From assembly GCF_965638725.1 (NCBI RefSeq), contig NC_134953.1, positions 8,889,001 to 8,953,000 of the forward strand: a stretch of DNA of 64,000 nucleotides, given 5' to 3'. The notes under the pieces are model-generated. The model had not been told where the DNA came from, did no database searches, and worked only from the letters and a program-made list of their open reading frames with translations. This DNA comes from Aptenodytes patagonicus. Its lineage: Eukaryota > Chordata > Aves > Sphenisciformes > Spheniscidae. Numbering within the stretch: the stretch's first letter is position 1; each line of letters begins with the position of its first letter. This document shows positions 1 through 13,625 of this stretch, piece by piece. The translations under genes were made by a program, and so were the position numbers.

Positions 1-3000
1 AATAGCTCAGGCTAGAATGACTATGGAAGAGATAGGGTGCTGCTTGTCCTGGGAGACTTCGTTAAGATGGAGGTAGAAGATTCTATTTTTCTTTTCAAAC
101 TGCCTAAAGGAAGTATCGTGTGTTGTCTTAGCAAAAGAGATTTGATTGCACTGCGTTTCAAGCTTCTGAAACTGACTTTGCTGTCTGAACAACAATTGAA
201 TTTGAGTTTCTTTAGGGTGGTATATATGAGAGTATATTACTTATATGTCATTAGGCAAAAGTGTCAACATTTCTCTCTGCAGGTTCTAAACTTCTTGTGT
301 GCCTTCATACGTTTCCTCTACTGCTACCGCCAAAATAAAGATACCGTGTGCAAGTCACAGTGGGAAGGACTCCTAAATTTCAAGTCACAAGTGTCTCTAA
401 TTAGGATTGTAATGTTAAAGTTGAGTCATAGTGATTCAGCTAATGTGCCATCAGTGAAAGATTTAGTAGGAGTGCTACTAAATTACACCATTAGCTTTCA
501 GAGCTCTCCGAAATAGGAAATGTTGCAACCTTGATAAAGTTGTTTCTGTCTCACCGCAGAAATTTTGTACTTTATTCGGTAAGATGACATTGCTTTGGCT
601 GCTGTTTGGAGGATATATTTTACCCCTCAAAAGGATTAAACCCTAATGCCTGATTTGGTTTTGCTTTTCACCTTCCATCCCTGTACGTGATCATGGAGTC
701 CAAAAAACAGTTTGCAAAGATGTAAAAGACTCTCAGTACATGCTTAAACTGCTCAGTCTTTAGTTGGAGATTAAAAAAAAAAAGAGCTATCTGTAGCTGT
801 AAATGACAAAATAAGGGGTTCTGAATGTTAAGTGATTATAACTTCATTAGAGATATATTTTCACTATATTGTCATAAAAAGATGTTATTGATTCCAAAAG
901 TTTATATGGAACAAAGTTCAAAAGTCCAAAATGTTCAAAAGCTATTTGAACAAGTTCACAGTAGATAATCCCATCAGGGTCTGTTAAACACAGAGACACT
1001 ATTTCTGGCTCAAGAAGATCCTCGGCTTTAGATTTTTCAGCTAGACATGTGTACTTCGGGAATTGTTATTTTATTCTTGCCCCGCTCTTGTACTCTTTCA
1101 TAGACATCTACTGTTGACCACTGTCAGAGCTGGGATAGTGTGCTAGATGACACACGTGGTCTGACTCTGTGCGTCTTTATGTTGTTCCTGTAAAATGATT
1201 CTGCCCTAACACCTCAAACCAAGAAAGAAGGACCAAAATTGGTGTCAGGGTGATGATGTGCGATACTAAAGTAACTCGTTATCTGCTGTTGCTGTTACTT
1301 CCTCTTTTCTGGGTGACTGAGCTTTTCTTCTGCTAGAATTGACTCGTCTCTGTTACAGCAAAGATACATATTGTATAAACACCGCACTGTTCTTATTTCA
1401 AAATTAGCGATAATGTGAGGGAAAACAGAACACAAGCTGCATCATCATGTCCTGACCCTACGGACAGCCGTGGACACAGTGATCCAAGAGGCACAGCTGC
1501 GGGTCAGGTCATGGGCTGGGCTTGCATCTGGTCACGTGGCAGAGACTGCCTGCTGGACAAACCTCTCTCTGCCACTTGTGCTTTTAAGCACTCAAAACAT
1601 GAGCTCTAAGAAAAAAATTGTACATCTATTAAAGACACCTATTTGTGTATTCCCGTGCACCTTATTTACATGCTTACGGCACTCTCTGTGAGAGAGAATC
1701 CTTGCATCTCCTTCATGTAATCTGGGAGTAAACTTGTGGCATCTCTCTTCTTAAAAAGAAGCCTGGAAACAACCTCCCATGGCTTCATGCAAGCCTATTT
1801 TCTTTCCAATTTCCAACCGTCTCTAATTAACATAGCTAAAAATTACATGTGTCTTTAATTAGGTTTGCATTTCTCTTGGAGACTGGGAGAGAGGGCAGCG
1901 AGAACATAATGCAATAGAAACCCAGGGAAAATTAGATCTGAAAATGAGGTAAAGAAAACAGACTCTGAACAAAGGGCTGAGACAGGGAGAAAATTTCTTT
2001 TGGAAAATCATACAAGCATTCTACAGACAGAACTGCTTTGAGTGTCTGAGAGCTTTCATGAAAGGAGGAGATTTTATGTTGCCCATGAAATGACAGTGAG
2101 CATAGACTTCCTTTTAGCAAAGGAAACATGCCTTCTGTATTTTAATTTCAAAATAATAGTAAAGGAGAGGAAGAACATGGGTTTAAACTGAAGCAAAACA
2201 TTTTAAGAAATCCCCCCACGTCTGAGTAGATACAGTTCATGCATCCACAGCACAAACCCCTTGGGAGAACAGCTTCCTTCAGCTCCCATAGGAAACCAGT
2301 ACTTCTGTAGCTTTCAGGAAGAGTTAAAAATAATATCACTAAGTGTATTTCCAAATGTGACTATCAGTAGGGAAGGCCCTACGCTGCGCTTGCTGTTGTC
2401 GGTAAAGCTCTGTACAGGCAATGTGTTTCTGAGAGCTGCTTGTGGTACTTTATGGCTCCAAAGTGTATCACCTCGGCATAGCTGCTTTCCAAATCTTGCA
2501 GCTGAGGGGATCCTGGGATAACGCAGTAACCTTCACTACTGGACACTGGAGTCTGGACACTTTTAGCTGTCTAGTTGCAAAATACGGGATCAACATCAGT
2601 TTAAGATCTGAAGTACAAAGAGAATCATGGTTCATGGATTTGCATGGCTCAAACCCTAAAAGCAAGTACCTTTCAAGTGGTTATAGAAAGGGCCTCCAGA
2701 GTTCCCGGCTCTAACAGTCTGGGGACCCCTTTGATTGCACATCAAATGTCCAATGCCAAGATGAGATATAAATGTTAATTGCCACATGTTATGGTAGGAA
2801 GTAAACCTGCCAGTGCAAGAACAGATGGCATTACATGAGGACTTTCTTACATGGAATGCGAAAGAGAGATTATTATGTCCAGGGCGCTGATCAGCTGGGG
2901 AACACAACAGATAACATGGTCTTGGGATTTGTGGATTTGTATTTGTGGATAGGCTTTACTTAAAATTTTTGTTCCATTCCACACTAGCAAACAAGTGTCA

Positions 3001-6000
3001 TTACTCTTCTTAAAAAAAAAAAAAAAGTGAATGCAAAAAGAGCACGAGTATTTTTTCAAGAAATAACAACATCACAGACGACCTATGACACAGTGCAAAA
3101 ATCCAAAGCAGTCATGCTGGTTATAGTAGTGAGAGGCCTGTGTTTACTTTTTTCACACAGCCTTGAATAGTGGGTGCAAGCAGATAAGCTCAGCGATGCT
3201 GTATGAGTAGAAGACTGTGGCCTTTGCATTGAAGTCCTGCAGATCATACTGAATCATGCAATGGTCTACACCATTGTAGAGGGAAGGAGGAAGTGTAAAC
3301 ACTCCATCCTGGCTGCTGCCATTCTGCTCTCTCTATTGCCCACAAAGTGGGAAGGAGTAGCGTTGCAACCCAGGCCTGACCTTGGCTTGTGTCTCTAAAA
3401 GAACATTAGGAAAAGAGCAAAACTAAAAAAAAAAAAAAAAGAACAAAACAAAAAGCCAAAACCTAACCCACAAACCACCCAATATGCTGAATCTGCATAG
3501 CTTAGATTATGCTCAGGGTCTCTCCAGTCCAGGATTGGAATTGCAGGAGCTGCATAAAGGCAAGAACTTGGGAGGCCCAGGAGTAGCACAAGAGGGAATG
3601 CAGACATGGAGGGAGCAGAGAGAGAACTCCCTAGTAAATCCAGGACCAGAAGAGCAACGGGTGCTGGAGGCCAAGGGTTGAGGTGCGTTGTCACAGAAGA
3701 GCTATGTAAAGAATCTTGCGCAGCACCTGCCCATAGTGTCCCAGGCTTGGTTGTTCTGTGATAACATCTAAAGCTGCCAATATATATTTAAAAAAAGAAA
3801 AAAAGTAGAAAAGAAGAAGACGATGATGACATTCATTTGGAAAGAGTCATTTAGGAAAGATTCAACTCTGGGACAAGCTGAGACAAAAAAAACGAGTCCT
3901 AGGGAAAGAAGTAGCCATTATGATAAAATAATTGGGTTTTTTGTTGTGAACAAAATAACTTAAAAGTACATGCAAACATAAATTGAATATTTAAAATGGT
4001 GATAATTGGCTACAATAAGCTTTGAGCCTGCAATAAAATATGTTAAATACTCTTAAGTTACAGCTTACTTTCAGTACATTTGAATGTATGGACACTGCAG
4101 GAGCACTCCAGGGAATTAACCATGCAGCTGATAGTACTGCAGAATGGAGAACCGTGTTTCTTCCTTCCAGATCCAGTATGTGGCTCTCCCACCCCACCCA
4201 GAATCCAAAGGAGTTTTGTTTCTTTCTACTGCACTGTTTCCCCTTCTGCTCTCTGTAGGCTGAATTTCAAGCAGGGCAATACATGGGAAACAAGATAGCA
4301 CTGCCCCCCTGGCCTGCAAAATTAAAGAGGTGGCAGTTGACACCTTAGAAATGTATTTTCTTGCAGTTGCCACAGTCAGAAGATAGCCTTTACAGCGAGA
4401 AGAGGTAATTTGGCACTACTGCTAATGCTACTGCAAACGTTTCCTTATGCATGGAATGCTCCAGAGCTTTGTGAAAATCTCTAGGCTGCTTCCCTTTTCT
4501 CTTTTTTTATTCCCAGCCAGCACCCTACAGTCACACTGAGTTCAGACTTCTTAGTATTCCAGAAGCAGACAAAGGTACTTTTATTTGATACAAGAAATAG
4601 AAAGTACTTCCTATTTACATTTTCCTAGGAGCACAAAATCCTAAGAACACAGACTTTTTGTAGGAAGGTAACAGTTGTCATATAGATCAGACCACTAACC
4701 TGTGAAGTCCAATCAGATTGTGGCCAGTCCAGACACTTTCAGAGGAAGGTGTAGGAAACCCTATTTAGGAATTCCCACCCAAGGTAGAAAACTGGTTTTT
4801 TTCACCCCTGTAATGTGGCAGTGAATTTCTCCTGTTACTTGTCTTGCAACCTGAAAGGCTGAGCAAGCTCATTTCTAGTGTACATGAAATAGTACATGCT
4901 GGCTCAGAATTTAGATGCATGCATTCCACTACATATGAAAATCCCACTAGGGCAGTCTTTTTTACAGGCTGCATGATTCACATACTGGCAAATGACATTC
5001 AGAAGTATCTGGACTTACAAAACTACTGAGCTCGCAAAACTCCCATTGTAGTCTATAAGAAATACAGATAAAAACACAATGATTTGACATTATCAACAGT
5101 GAATAGTCCTATCTTTTTGCTACCAAAAATTAGTATTATTAACTAACTGAAAGTATTGTTTAGCAGTAATAGTAATATCAATTTATCTGCCGGTAGATTG
5201 ATCTCCCTATTCATGGATGTTCTGTTTTCTCTGCAAGTAATGGTATTACTTCTATCTATCGATGCTCTTTGCAAGTTCATTCAGCACTACGTATTTTTCA
5301 AAGGATGGGTTAAATATTGCACTAATGTGCAGTACTCTCTTCTGAGGTTGGCATGGAATAAGTCCTTATTTTAGAAAAGAAGGAACTGAGACTATTTAAA
5401 AATAAACATTTTTTCATTCTTTAATAGTGCCTGGAAATTGCCAAGTCATATTTTTAGGCTTAGTCTGTGGACGGCTCTTTTTGAGCCATTTGAGAGCACT
5501 CTTTCTATGTGCTTTTATTTTATGTGATTTGACATGAACACAGTAATTCCACAACTGAATGGTGATTATCTTACTGTTAAGGCACTCAGATGTGTGAAGA
5601 GGTGGTCTCAGAGTTAGCTTCCCAGTTTAAGGCTATTACGGGTTTTAGCCAGTGGTCTTGGACACAGCACTGAATTAGCACCTGAGTACACTGTTGGTTC
5701 TCTTGTGCTGATTCTGGATATTCTAAGCTAATTCTTTTAACTTCTCTAGCTCCAGTAATATACACAGCCAAGAATTCATTCTCTTGAATTCTTAACTTCA
5801 GGTGTTAGATTCCAGATAGAGATGATGTGATACTACGTATGTCTTGACAGTCTCTTTTCCTCCACATTCCCATTCTTGAAATGTTTGGCATAGTTTAACT
5901 TCCTTACACGGGGATGATTTATTTACTCTATGTAAATTATACTATTGTAAGACTTCTGCGTGTCTCTCAAATGCTTATAGGAATGTTTGAACATGTGGGA

Positions 6001-7748
6001 GAATACTTAATATTAGCTGCTAGTTGTATATACAAAAAAAAAAGAAAGTGGAGCTTATACCTCAGTCTTTCATAATTTCTACATAAGCTATGATTTGGCC
6101 CAGATTTCTTAAGTACTTAGCCCAACTTTGCAAAATTTTATCCAAGTCCTAAGCATGCAAGGAAATATCTTTGCTGAAATCCTCATCTCACTGAATTAAG
6201 TAGCAGAACTCACACATATTTTAATAGAGCAAGGAATTTACCCCTGAACTTGAAATGTGACCTGGAAAAAAAATCCACAAACTTTTTTCCCATTTGAGCA
6301 TTACCAAAGCTTTTCATTTTGAAGAAACTTGCAGAATTAATGCAACAGAATTTTATATTTAAATACGTGCACATTATTCCCAAACACATTCAGCCTAGAC
6401 TTAAACTCTTGACAGTCCAGAGGTGCTCCTGCATATTGCAAAGGAAGCTGTGAAGCAGAGCAGGAGCTGCCCTTGGACCGTGTACATAAACACTCTGAAC
6501 ATTACTTAGTCTGTTTAAAACTAAATCCAACTACTTGCAGCAAATAAATCGCTTCTGCTATACAAGTTCCAGATACTAGCTCAGCTATAGATGTGGTGAA
6601 CAGTGTTTGACCACAATAAGTAGTGGTATAGTAAAACATAGTGCACAGCTCACCCTTATTGCAATAAAGTGATTAGCAAACTGCACAGAGGTTGGCGTGC
6701 ATGGGGTACCTTTGCAAAGAGCCACAAAGGAATAAGTAATGTATGGGAGGCTTTATAACTGTGATGGAAGTTGGGGAATGTCCATTCAGTCATGAGTGTG
6801 GTTGACGAGTTTTAACATCTTCCAGAACATCGTCCAGAGCCTCCAGAGCTTTCAGACATGCTGAGAGATGACAAGCAACTCATATGGGCCTCTGAGACAG
6901 AATTTATACAGTCTGTGACATTCCAACATGCTTTTGGTAACAATCGTCTATTACCATTACAAAACTGCTATTAGCATTCTCCTGAGAGGTGAGCATATCC
7001 CCTTGGTTATGTTTAAACCCCTGATAGGAAGTGCCTCAAGTGCAGTCGGGGGCAGTGCCGCCCATTTGCTAACCATTTACAGAGTTGTCACAACGTACAG
7101 AGGAGAGCTGTAAACTTTTCCTAGCAGATCATTTATATCCCCCCTCCCCTGGTAATTCTACAAATAGTCTGCCTACTTCATGCGGGGCAATATTAATTTT
7201 CTATTTGCTGAAGAACTGGGCATACCAAGTAGCACTCAGAAGGCTGGCAGAAAGACAGGTATTTCTTCTTGCAGTGGAAACTGTATATAGTTACCATGAA
7301 AAAGTCAGTAAGGCAGTGTAAACCACGATTTTATTTACATGTTGTCATCTGCAAAGACACAAAGGCCTTGTCTTTATTTGGAATTAGGCCTGCAGACACT
7401 GATGTAGAAGAAAAAGTACAACCTCCAGTCTTGTAAGAGAGACAGCAAACTTGTGTTTTTCTCAGTCCTGGAACAATCTCCGCTCATAGTACTTTTTGTC
7501 CCTTTTTCTTGTGAGTTCACCTTGTGCAGGAACACCAGAAGCTGCAGCTGTGGCTTACTCTTTCCATATAGCTAGAACAGACCAGATAATGCCATAGATT
7601 TCAAATGATCTGCATTATTGCAACAACGTGGGCTGTGGCCTGAAGTCAAGTTTTTGAAGAGCAGCACCCCAAGGTGTGCAACTCATTATGAATGAGACTA
7701 GAGTTCTCAGTTCAAAATGTTTAATATGGAGTAAAGATTTTTAAAAAG
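1..7748. other. Intergenic AT-rich DNA, no gene recognised
   Basis: No supported exon, RNA gene or intact mobile element is visible. The open frames here are short and none resembles a known protein. The longest, a plus-strand frame of 159 codons at 37-516, has no recognisable motif and a low-complexity, Leu/Phe/Cys-rich composition typical of chance translation of AT-rich DNA. Short A-runs occur near 774, 3011 and 3426. By synteny with other vertebrates this may be part of the PLAU-VCL intergenic space, but nothing in the sequence proves that. Confidence 0.6.
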
Positions 7749-7753
7749 AAGTA
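7749..7753. repeat. Target site duplication, left copy
   Basis: The 5 bp AAGTA directly before the LTR is identical to the 5 bp directly after it (8801-8805). This marks the integration site and shows that both LTR edges are intact. Confidence 0.85.
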
Positions 7754-8800
7754 TGTGGTGGGTTGACCCTGGCTGGACGCCAGGTGCCCACCAAAGCCGC
7801 CCTATCACTCCTCTCCTCAGCTGGACAGGGGAGAGAAAATATAATGAAAGGTTCGTGGGTCGAGATAAGTACAGGGAGAGATCACTCACCAATTACTGTC
7901 ATGGGCAAAAGAGACTCGACTTGGGGAAATTAGTTTAATTTATTACCAATCAAATCAGAGTAGAGTAATGAGAAAATAAAAACTAAATCTTAAAACACCT
8001 TCCCCCCACCCATCCCTTCTTCCCAGGCTCAACTTCATTCCCGATTTCTCTACCTCCTCCCCCCCAGTGGCACAGGGGGATGGGAAATGGGGGTTGCAGT
8101 CAGTTCATCACACGTTGTCTCCACTGCTCCTTCCTCCTCAGGGGAAGTACTCCTCACACTCTTCCCCTGCTCCAGCGTGGGTCCCTTCCATGGGGTGCAG
8201 TCCTTCAGGAACAGACTGCTCCAGCATGGGGCCCCCGCGGGGTCACAAGTCCTGCCAGCAAACCTGCTCCAGCGTGGGCTCCTCTCTCCGTGGGGCCACA
8301 GGTCCTGCCAGGAGCATGCTCCAGCGTGGGCTTCCCATGGGGTCACAGCCTCCTTTGGGCATCCACCTGCTCCAGTGTGAGGTCCTCCGTGGGCTGCAGG
8401 TGGATATCTGCTCCACCGTTAACCTCCATGGGCTGCAGGGGACAGCCTGCCTCACCATGGTCTTCACCAGGGGCTGCAGGGGAATCTCTGCTCCGGCACC
8501 TGGAGCACCTCCTCCCCCTCCTTCTTCATTGACCTTGGTGTCTGCAGAGTTGTTCCTCTCACATATTCTCACTCCTCTCTTCGGCTGCAGTTGCGCAGGT
8601 TCCCCCCCCCGCCCTTAAATATGTTATCCCGGAGGTGCTACCACCATCGCTGATGGGCTTGGCCTTGGCCAGCGGTGGGTCCATCTTGGAGCCGGCTGAC
8701 ATTGGCTCTATCAGACATAGGCGAAGCTTCTAGCAACTTCTCACAGAAACCACCCTGTAGCCCCCCTGCTACCAAAAGCTTGCCGCACAAACCCAATACA
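7754..8800 (-). mobile_element. Solo LTR of an ERVL-type endogenous retrovirus
   Basis: A 1,047 bp block with sharp edges starts TGTGGTGGGTTG and ends CCCAATACA, so it has the TG...CA ends of an LTR. It is flanked by a perfect 5 bp duplication, AAGTA (7749-7753 and 8801-8805); five bases is the usual size for ERVL-class integrases. I recognise the sequence as a repeat common in bird genomes. The minus strand is the likely sense: it shows a TATTTAA promoter-like motif near 8620 and an AATAAA signal near 7940 in the right order. No gag, pol or env lies beside it, so it is a solo LTR left by recombination between two LTRs. Plus-strand open frames inside it (up to 183 codons) are by-products of its GC-rich tandem units. 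Confidence 0.88.
8167..8500. repeat. Minisatellite-like tandem units inside the LTR
   Basis: CTGCTCC begins at about 8167, 8216, 8264, 8314, 8366, 8408 and 8488, mostly followed by AGCGTGGG-like sequence. The first five units are about 48-52 bp, the later ones shorter or longer. Units have diverged, with motifs such as GGGGTCACA or GGGCTGCAGG in alternate positions. The array creates the long spurious open frames seen on both strands here. Copy number of such arrays often differs between LTR copies. Confidence 0.75.
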
Positions 8801-8805
8801 AAGTA
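8801..8805. repeat. Target site duplication, right copy
   Basis: AAGTA follows the LTR end directly and matches 7749-7753 exactly. Confidence 0.85.
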
Positions 8806-11800
8806 AAAATGAATCATGTGTATGAAAGCTAATTTAAAATCCCCTTTTAAAACTGGTGACCTTTAATCTGTTCAGAAATACTAGAGCAGTTCATAGCTAT
8901 TACTGGGAATTCAGTGACAGGTCATGAGGCAGGCTCCCTTCACGCCATGTGTGTCATCACTCCCATTTAGCCCATTGGCTAACCTAGTTGTTATTAACTC
9001 ACAGTCTGAATCAAATTCGTCACCCACATCTGTACTTCTTAGGCTATAGCTTTCTCCTGAACCTGACGTGGTGGTGTGGAAGAGGCTTTAAAACAAATTA
9101 CTAATGCAGACAACTTGTCTCATCATCCCCACAAGCCCCAGTGTCAGCCAGCTAAGCTTTAAAGGAGGTCCCCTGTGACTGCAGTGTGTTCAGACACTCA
9201 GTAGTGGTTTTTGTTTGAAGGCTGGAGTGTTGATGTTAGCCTTTTCTTTTGAGAGGCATGATTTTGTCTGCTTATTATCTGATGAAAAAAACTGCTTTCA
9301 TTACATCAATTTAGGTAATTTTCTAATCCCCACTAACTCAGCATTCAACGTTACTGACTCTAAAACTTTATAAGTTTTCTTCTTAGCCTTACTATTACTA
9401 CTAATAGAGCACTAGTTCTTGAGTTCTCTAATTATGTAATGCCATACAAACTCTTAAATGAATATGTCTAATTCCCATATCTCTTCTGGGGAGAAAAGCT
9501 CAGAAATGGGGCACTCTAATTCTAAAATCCCAGAAAGTAGTTTGAGTCACAACACTTAGTTACAACACTATACATAATTACAATACTACATGACTTTTCA
9601 GGATCTGACTTACTTTCTGTTGTCCCCATTAAATGTGCTAGTTTACTAATGTATTTAGTTTACGTTGGGCTAATCTTTATCAGTGGCCAGTACAGACCTA
9701 GGGAGGGATTCAGAATTTTCCTCTATTTAATGTCAAATACTTTTGTACTGTGGATAATGTCTATAAATCTGTTGCAAAGGAAGTTACTGGTACTCTGATT
9801 GTTTCTGAGACTTAATAATCTCAGAGATGGTGACTCCTAGAAAATACCTTACATAGTTTGGGAAATGAGCTTTTCAGAGCAGGATGCTGTAGTTCATAAA
9901 TATGAACTCTACTTCTGCAGGAGTCCCTGGTTTTGGTTGGGGCCTTGAAGGTTCTACGGTGCTTCCCTTACTGAGAACTATCAGGGAAGCTGTATCACCC
10001 TTTCCATCTTTAATTTAAAGCTGTGTGATGGTGGAAAGCTAATGGCTAAACTTCTGTAGAAACAATCGATCATCTTTATGATGGTTTTTGGAAATATTTA
10101 TTTGAAGTGCCAGGTCATTTGGTGGTTTAAGACAGTTCATACTTTTTAAAGTACTGTTTTAAAGTGCAGTTTGACTCTGGGAAGGGATTATGAGGTGGCT
10201 TTGGAATGCTCTATGTTTGCACCTTGGTAGCTATCTCAAACCTTACCTGTTTATAAATAAAATGCTATTTCTGACAGCTACTGCTGCAAATTCTGATTAG
10301 AAAGTAAAAGCCAAGGGAGGGTTTTCTTCCTGTTCATTAATTCCTTGCAGTAAAAAGCTCAAGTACAGGAGGAAATTTGCAACGTGAGAACCTTTGTAAA
10401 GACTGTCTGTCTGAAGCCTCGGTAGCTATTCAGGAGCCAGGAAAAAGCACTTTCCCAGAGCGGCATACAGTGTACAGGTACTATGGGAATAAAAGCAGAA
10501 GATGCCAACTTTTCTCACCAGTGTTCACAAATCTGGTTTGGAATAGTCCTTAAAAAAAACCCCACCAAAAAACCCAACCAAACAAAAAAACCACACAGAT
10601 GTGCTTGGGTTTTAACTGGCACTTTCAGAAGTAATGAAACTCTTAGTTACATTTCATTACATTTAGTTTTAGTTAGAAAGAACCAGGTGTCTTTTGCTCA
10701 GGAAATTGGCTGTAGTGTATTCAAACACAAACTTAGCCCAGTATCTGGCTGGAAGCTATCTGAAATAGAACATCAGCAATGCAAAGGATGTTGTAATTTA
10801 AATTTCGTAGGGCACTAAGTTATTGTACAGAATCCCTAGATTACTACAATCTTTTGAACAACCATTGATTCTAGCAGCATGTGTAGACAACTCACCAAAT
10901 GTTTTGTTCCAGATTTCTTGCAAGAGTAGTGCATGCTTATTGCAACCTTCCTCTTCTTCAAGACCACCAACTGTTGCAACAACATTGTGTAGTTGCCAGT
11001 ACTGTTCTGTATTTCTGAAGTCTGTAAATCCACACTTGCTAGCAGTCATGCACAAAATAGGAGAAGGCCTCAAAAATAGTAAGGCTGATGAAGATTGCTA
11101 TAAAACAAAATCAAATCCAGTTTAACAGCAACTAAAGTTAGGAGGTTTTGACCATCAGATGTTTTTTGCTTTAGTGGAAGAAAGAGATTTGGGATCTTGT
11201 AGCATCAAATCCTAACTTTTCATCCCAGTAAGTGATCTGTGCAAATATTTTCTGTAATCTAAAATAAGACATGCAGACCGGAAGTATAAAGCTGCTGTTT
11301 TTCTGTGGGAAACTAAAGGCAGATTCAGAGTTCCTTGGGTCAGGTGTTTTGCATTGTTTCTTTGGAAAGACCTGGATTTCTGTTGTTTTGTCAGTAAGTC
11401 ATACAAGAAGAAAATTCATCGAAGTGTGATAGCTACATGGAGAAGAATCCCTTTTCCCCCCTCTGTTTCATTCGGCCGTCACTGGCTGTGTAACTGGCAC
11501 ATGCACAAATGAACTCTCTGCCCCTGAGAAAAGCCTTGGGGGAGTAGCTGCTAAAGATATTAAGATTTCAGTTTGTTCCCATTTCCCTTTCTCTGTTGAC
11601 AAAATATGGTGCTTGCATCTCTCTCAGGCTAATCTATTAAAGAAGCTTTGCCAGGGTTCATTGTTGTGCTGACATGCTCTGCCCCTGTGAAAGAGTATAT
11701 ATATCAGTGCTGAATTCTTTCTGAAGTTTTAGTTGCTAATTTTTTTCCCTACAATGTTAAAGACTAGTTCAGGGTCAGGAGTGATCATCAAATAGCAGAG

Positions 11801-13531
11801 ACAGAATAGCCTGCAGTACCGTTTGGAAAGCTATGCTGTCTTGATACCAGTATCTTTGCCAGAATGTTATAGGCTGGAGCTGTAGTGTCTCATGCATGGG
11901 AAAGTGAATTGTTTATCTGTCACAGCTGCTGTGTGTCACAGTGGTTGCAGGTTATTTCTTATTTTGGGGGAGAAAATGGAAGGTGGGGAAATGGGGCATC
12001 TGTTGATAGTTCCTATGTAAGTATGCCTTGGTTGGTACAGTGATCAGAGCCCTCGAGGATAACTCAGGAACTGGCTGTAATTCACAAGACTTGGCACCAC
12101 ACAACCCCTCAGCAGGCCATGGGTCTTTTATGGTGCTAAGACCTTGTACTGGCTCTATATGCGTGATGGATATCAGCACCCCCGCTGTGTATCGAGCTGA
12201 ACAAGTGTCGATGAGGTCATACTGCTAGTAACTGTAGAAAACAGTATGTGTATGAGGGGTGAGGGTTAAGCCCACATATTGGTGCAGTCTCCACTTTGTC
12301 ATGGTGTAGCTTCTGAATTGTTAACAGTCAAAACTGCCCTCCATCTGGTTTCCTGTCTTCCTCGCTGAACTGTATACAGCTAAACTATGCTCTGTCTAGT
12401 GATTTTCCTGATTCTTGCTGTTGTACGCTGCTAGGAAATTTTCTTGAGCTGCCACACTCCTAAGATAAACAAATCCTTCTTCCCACTCTCCAGCCCTACT
12501 GTACCCTCTTTGATATGGAATCTTTTATGTCAAACCCAAAACATTTTCAGTTACCTTTCGTAGCAGGTCTCACTGAATGAATGGTTATATATTGCTGTGG
12601 CTCTTTTTCTGTATAGTTACCTGCAGTATTAGCAGGGCAGGATAATGTGTGATACTTACCTGTATTGCACCTTTTTTCTGATTCTTGCAAAAAAATACTA
12701 GTGCTCAATTAGTGCACAGATACCCAAAACATTGCAATTACTTTGTCTTACCTCTCAGTGATAATGGCAATTTCTGTATTAACCAGAATCCCTGCCCTTA
12801 ATATGTCCCCTGATATATAACTGCCATGGTTTTATGACCTCAGTAGCCAAATAATGTTTAAATTCAGACAAATTTGACTCAAGGAATTCCAGAATGTCAT
12901 GACATAATGCTGAAAAGGCAGAGAATGTTATATTAACCTTATGTAAATTAAAAAAAAAAGTTATTTAATTTTGATTTAAAAATTGTAAGTTGATAAAAGT
13001 TTGAAAAGACGGGCACGAACTGGGAGCACAGTACAGGGAACAGCTGATTTTGACTATTGTTTCAGTAGTAATCCTTCTGCTTAATTTGATTTAATGATGT
13101 AGTATCATGGTGGTTAGGGCAATAGGAATATCCTTTAATAAATGATGTCCTGCTATATGTTCATTCCCTCCCGCCCTCCCCGCCTTTGAAATCTTTCATA
13201 AAACTATTGCAGGTAACTTGAGAATAGCCTCAGAGCAAAACTTGTAATGCAAGGACACATGAGTAAATCCCACAGTGATCAAAAATGTGACTCTCCCAGT
13301 GATCATTATTATGTCCTTGTGACCAGCAGGAGAGAGAAGCATGGCTTAAAGATCACTAAGATGTCCTATTGACTGATGCAAATATTCTCCTATCTTCTAG
13401 AAAGCAGAGCCTGCTGCTCCTATTCAGTGATGTCTTCCTCACAGTGACTTATTTCTTGAGATTACTCTCAGAGTGCCAACATTTATTTCGGGTAAAATAA
13501 AAATCTGAGTCCAGATTTTTGTGGTCTCTTT

Positions 13532-13625
13532 TCAGCTCTGCCACTGATGTCTGTCTATTATCAGACAAGTCTAAGCCTCCATGGCTGAAACAGGTTTAAT
13601 ACTTACACATCTCAGAGCAATGAGT
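13532..13625 (+). mobile_element. Decayed MIR/CORE-SINE relic
   Basis: The plus strand shows, in order, CAGCTCTGCCACT, a CAAGTCTAAGCCTC-like block, GGCTGAAACAGG, and TTTAATACTTAC. These are recognisable remnants of the conserved core and 3' part of MIR (the CTCTGCCACT / CAAGT.AC..CTC / CTGTAAAATGGG..TAATA.TACC order). MIR-type SINEs are ancient in amniotes and survive in birds as degraded copies. No target duplications remain. Chance similarity is possible. Confidence 0.45.

Noticed and set aside
37..516. 159-codon plus-strand open frame
   Set aside because: No domain, no splice or promoter context, and a low-complexity composition; consistent with chance.
8067..8618. 183-codon plus-strand frame and overlapping long frames
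   Set aside because: They lie wholly inside the solo LTR and result from its GC-rich tandem units; both strands and several frames are open at once.
10798..11125. Open frames of 91 (minus) and 100 (plus) codons over the same stretch
   Set aside because: The minus frame looks protein-like, but no homolog could be named, there are no splice or poly(A) features, and both strands are open. Possibly an old pseudogene; not supportable.
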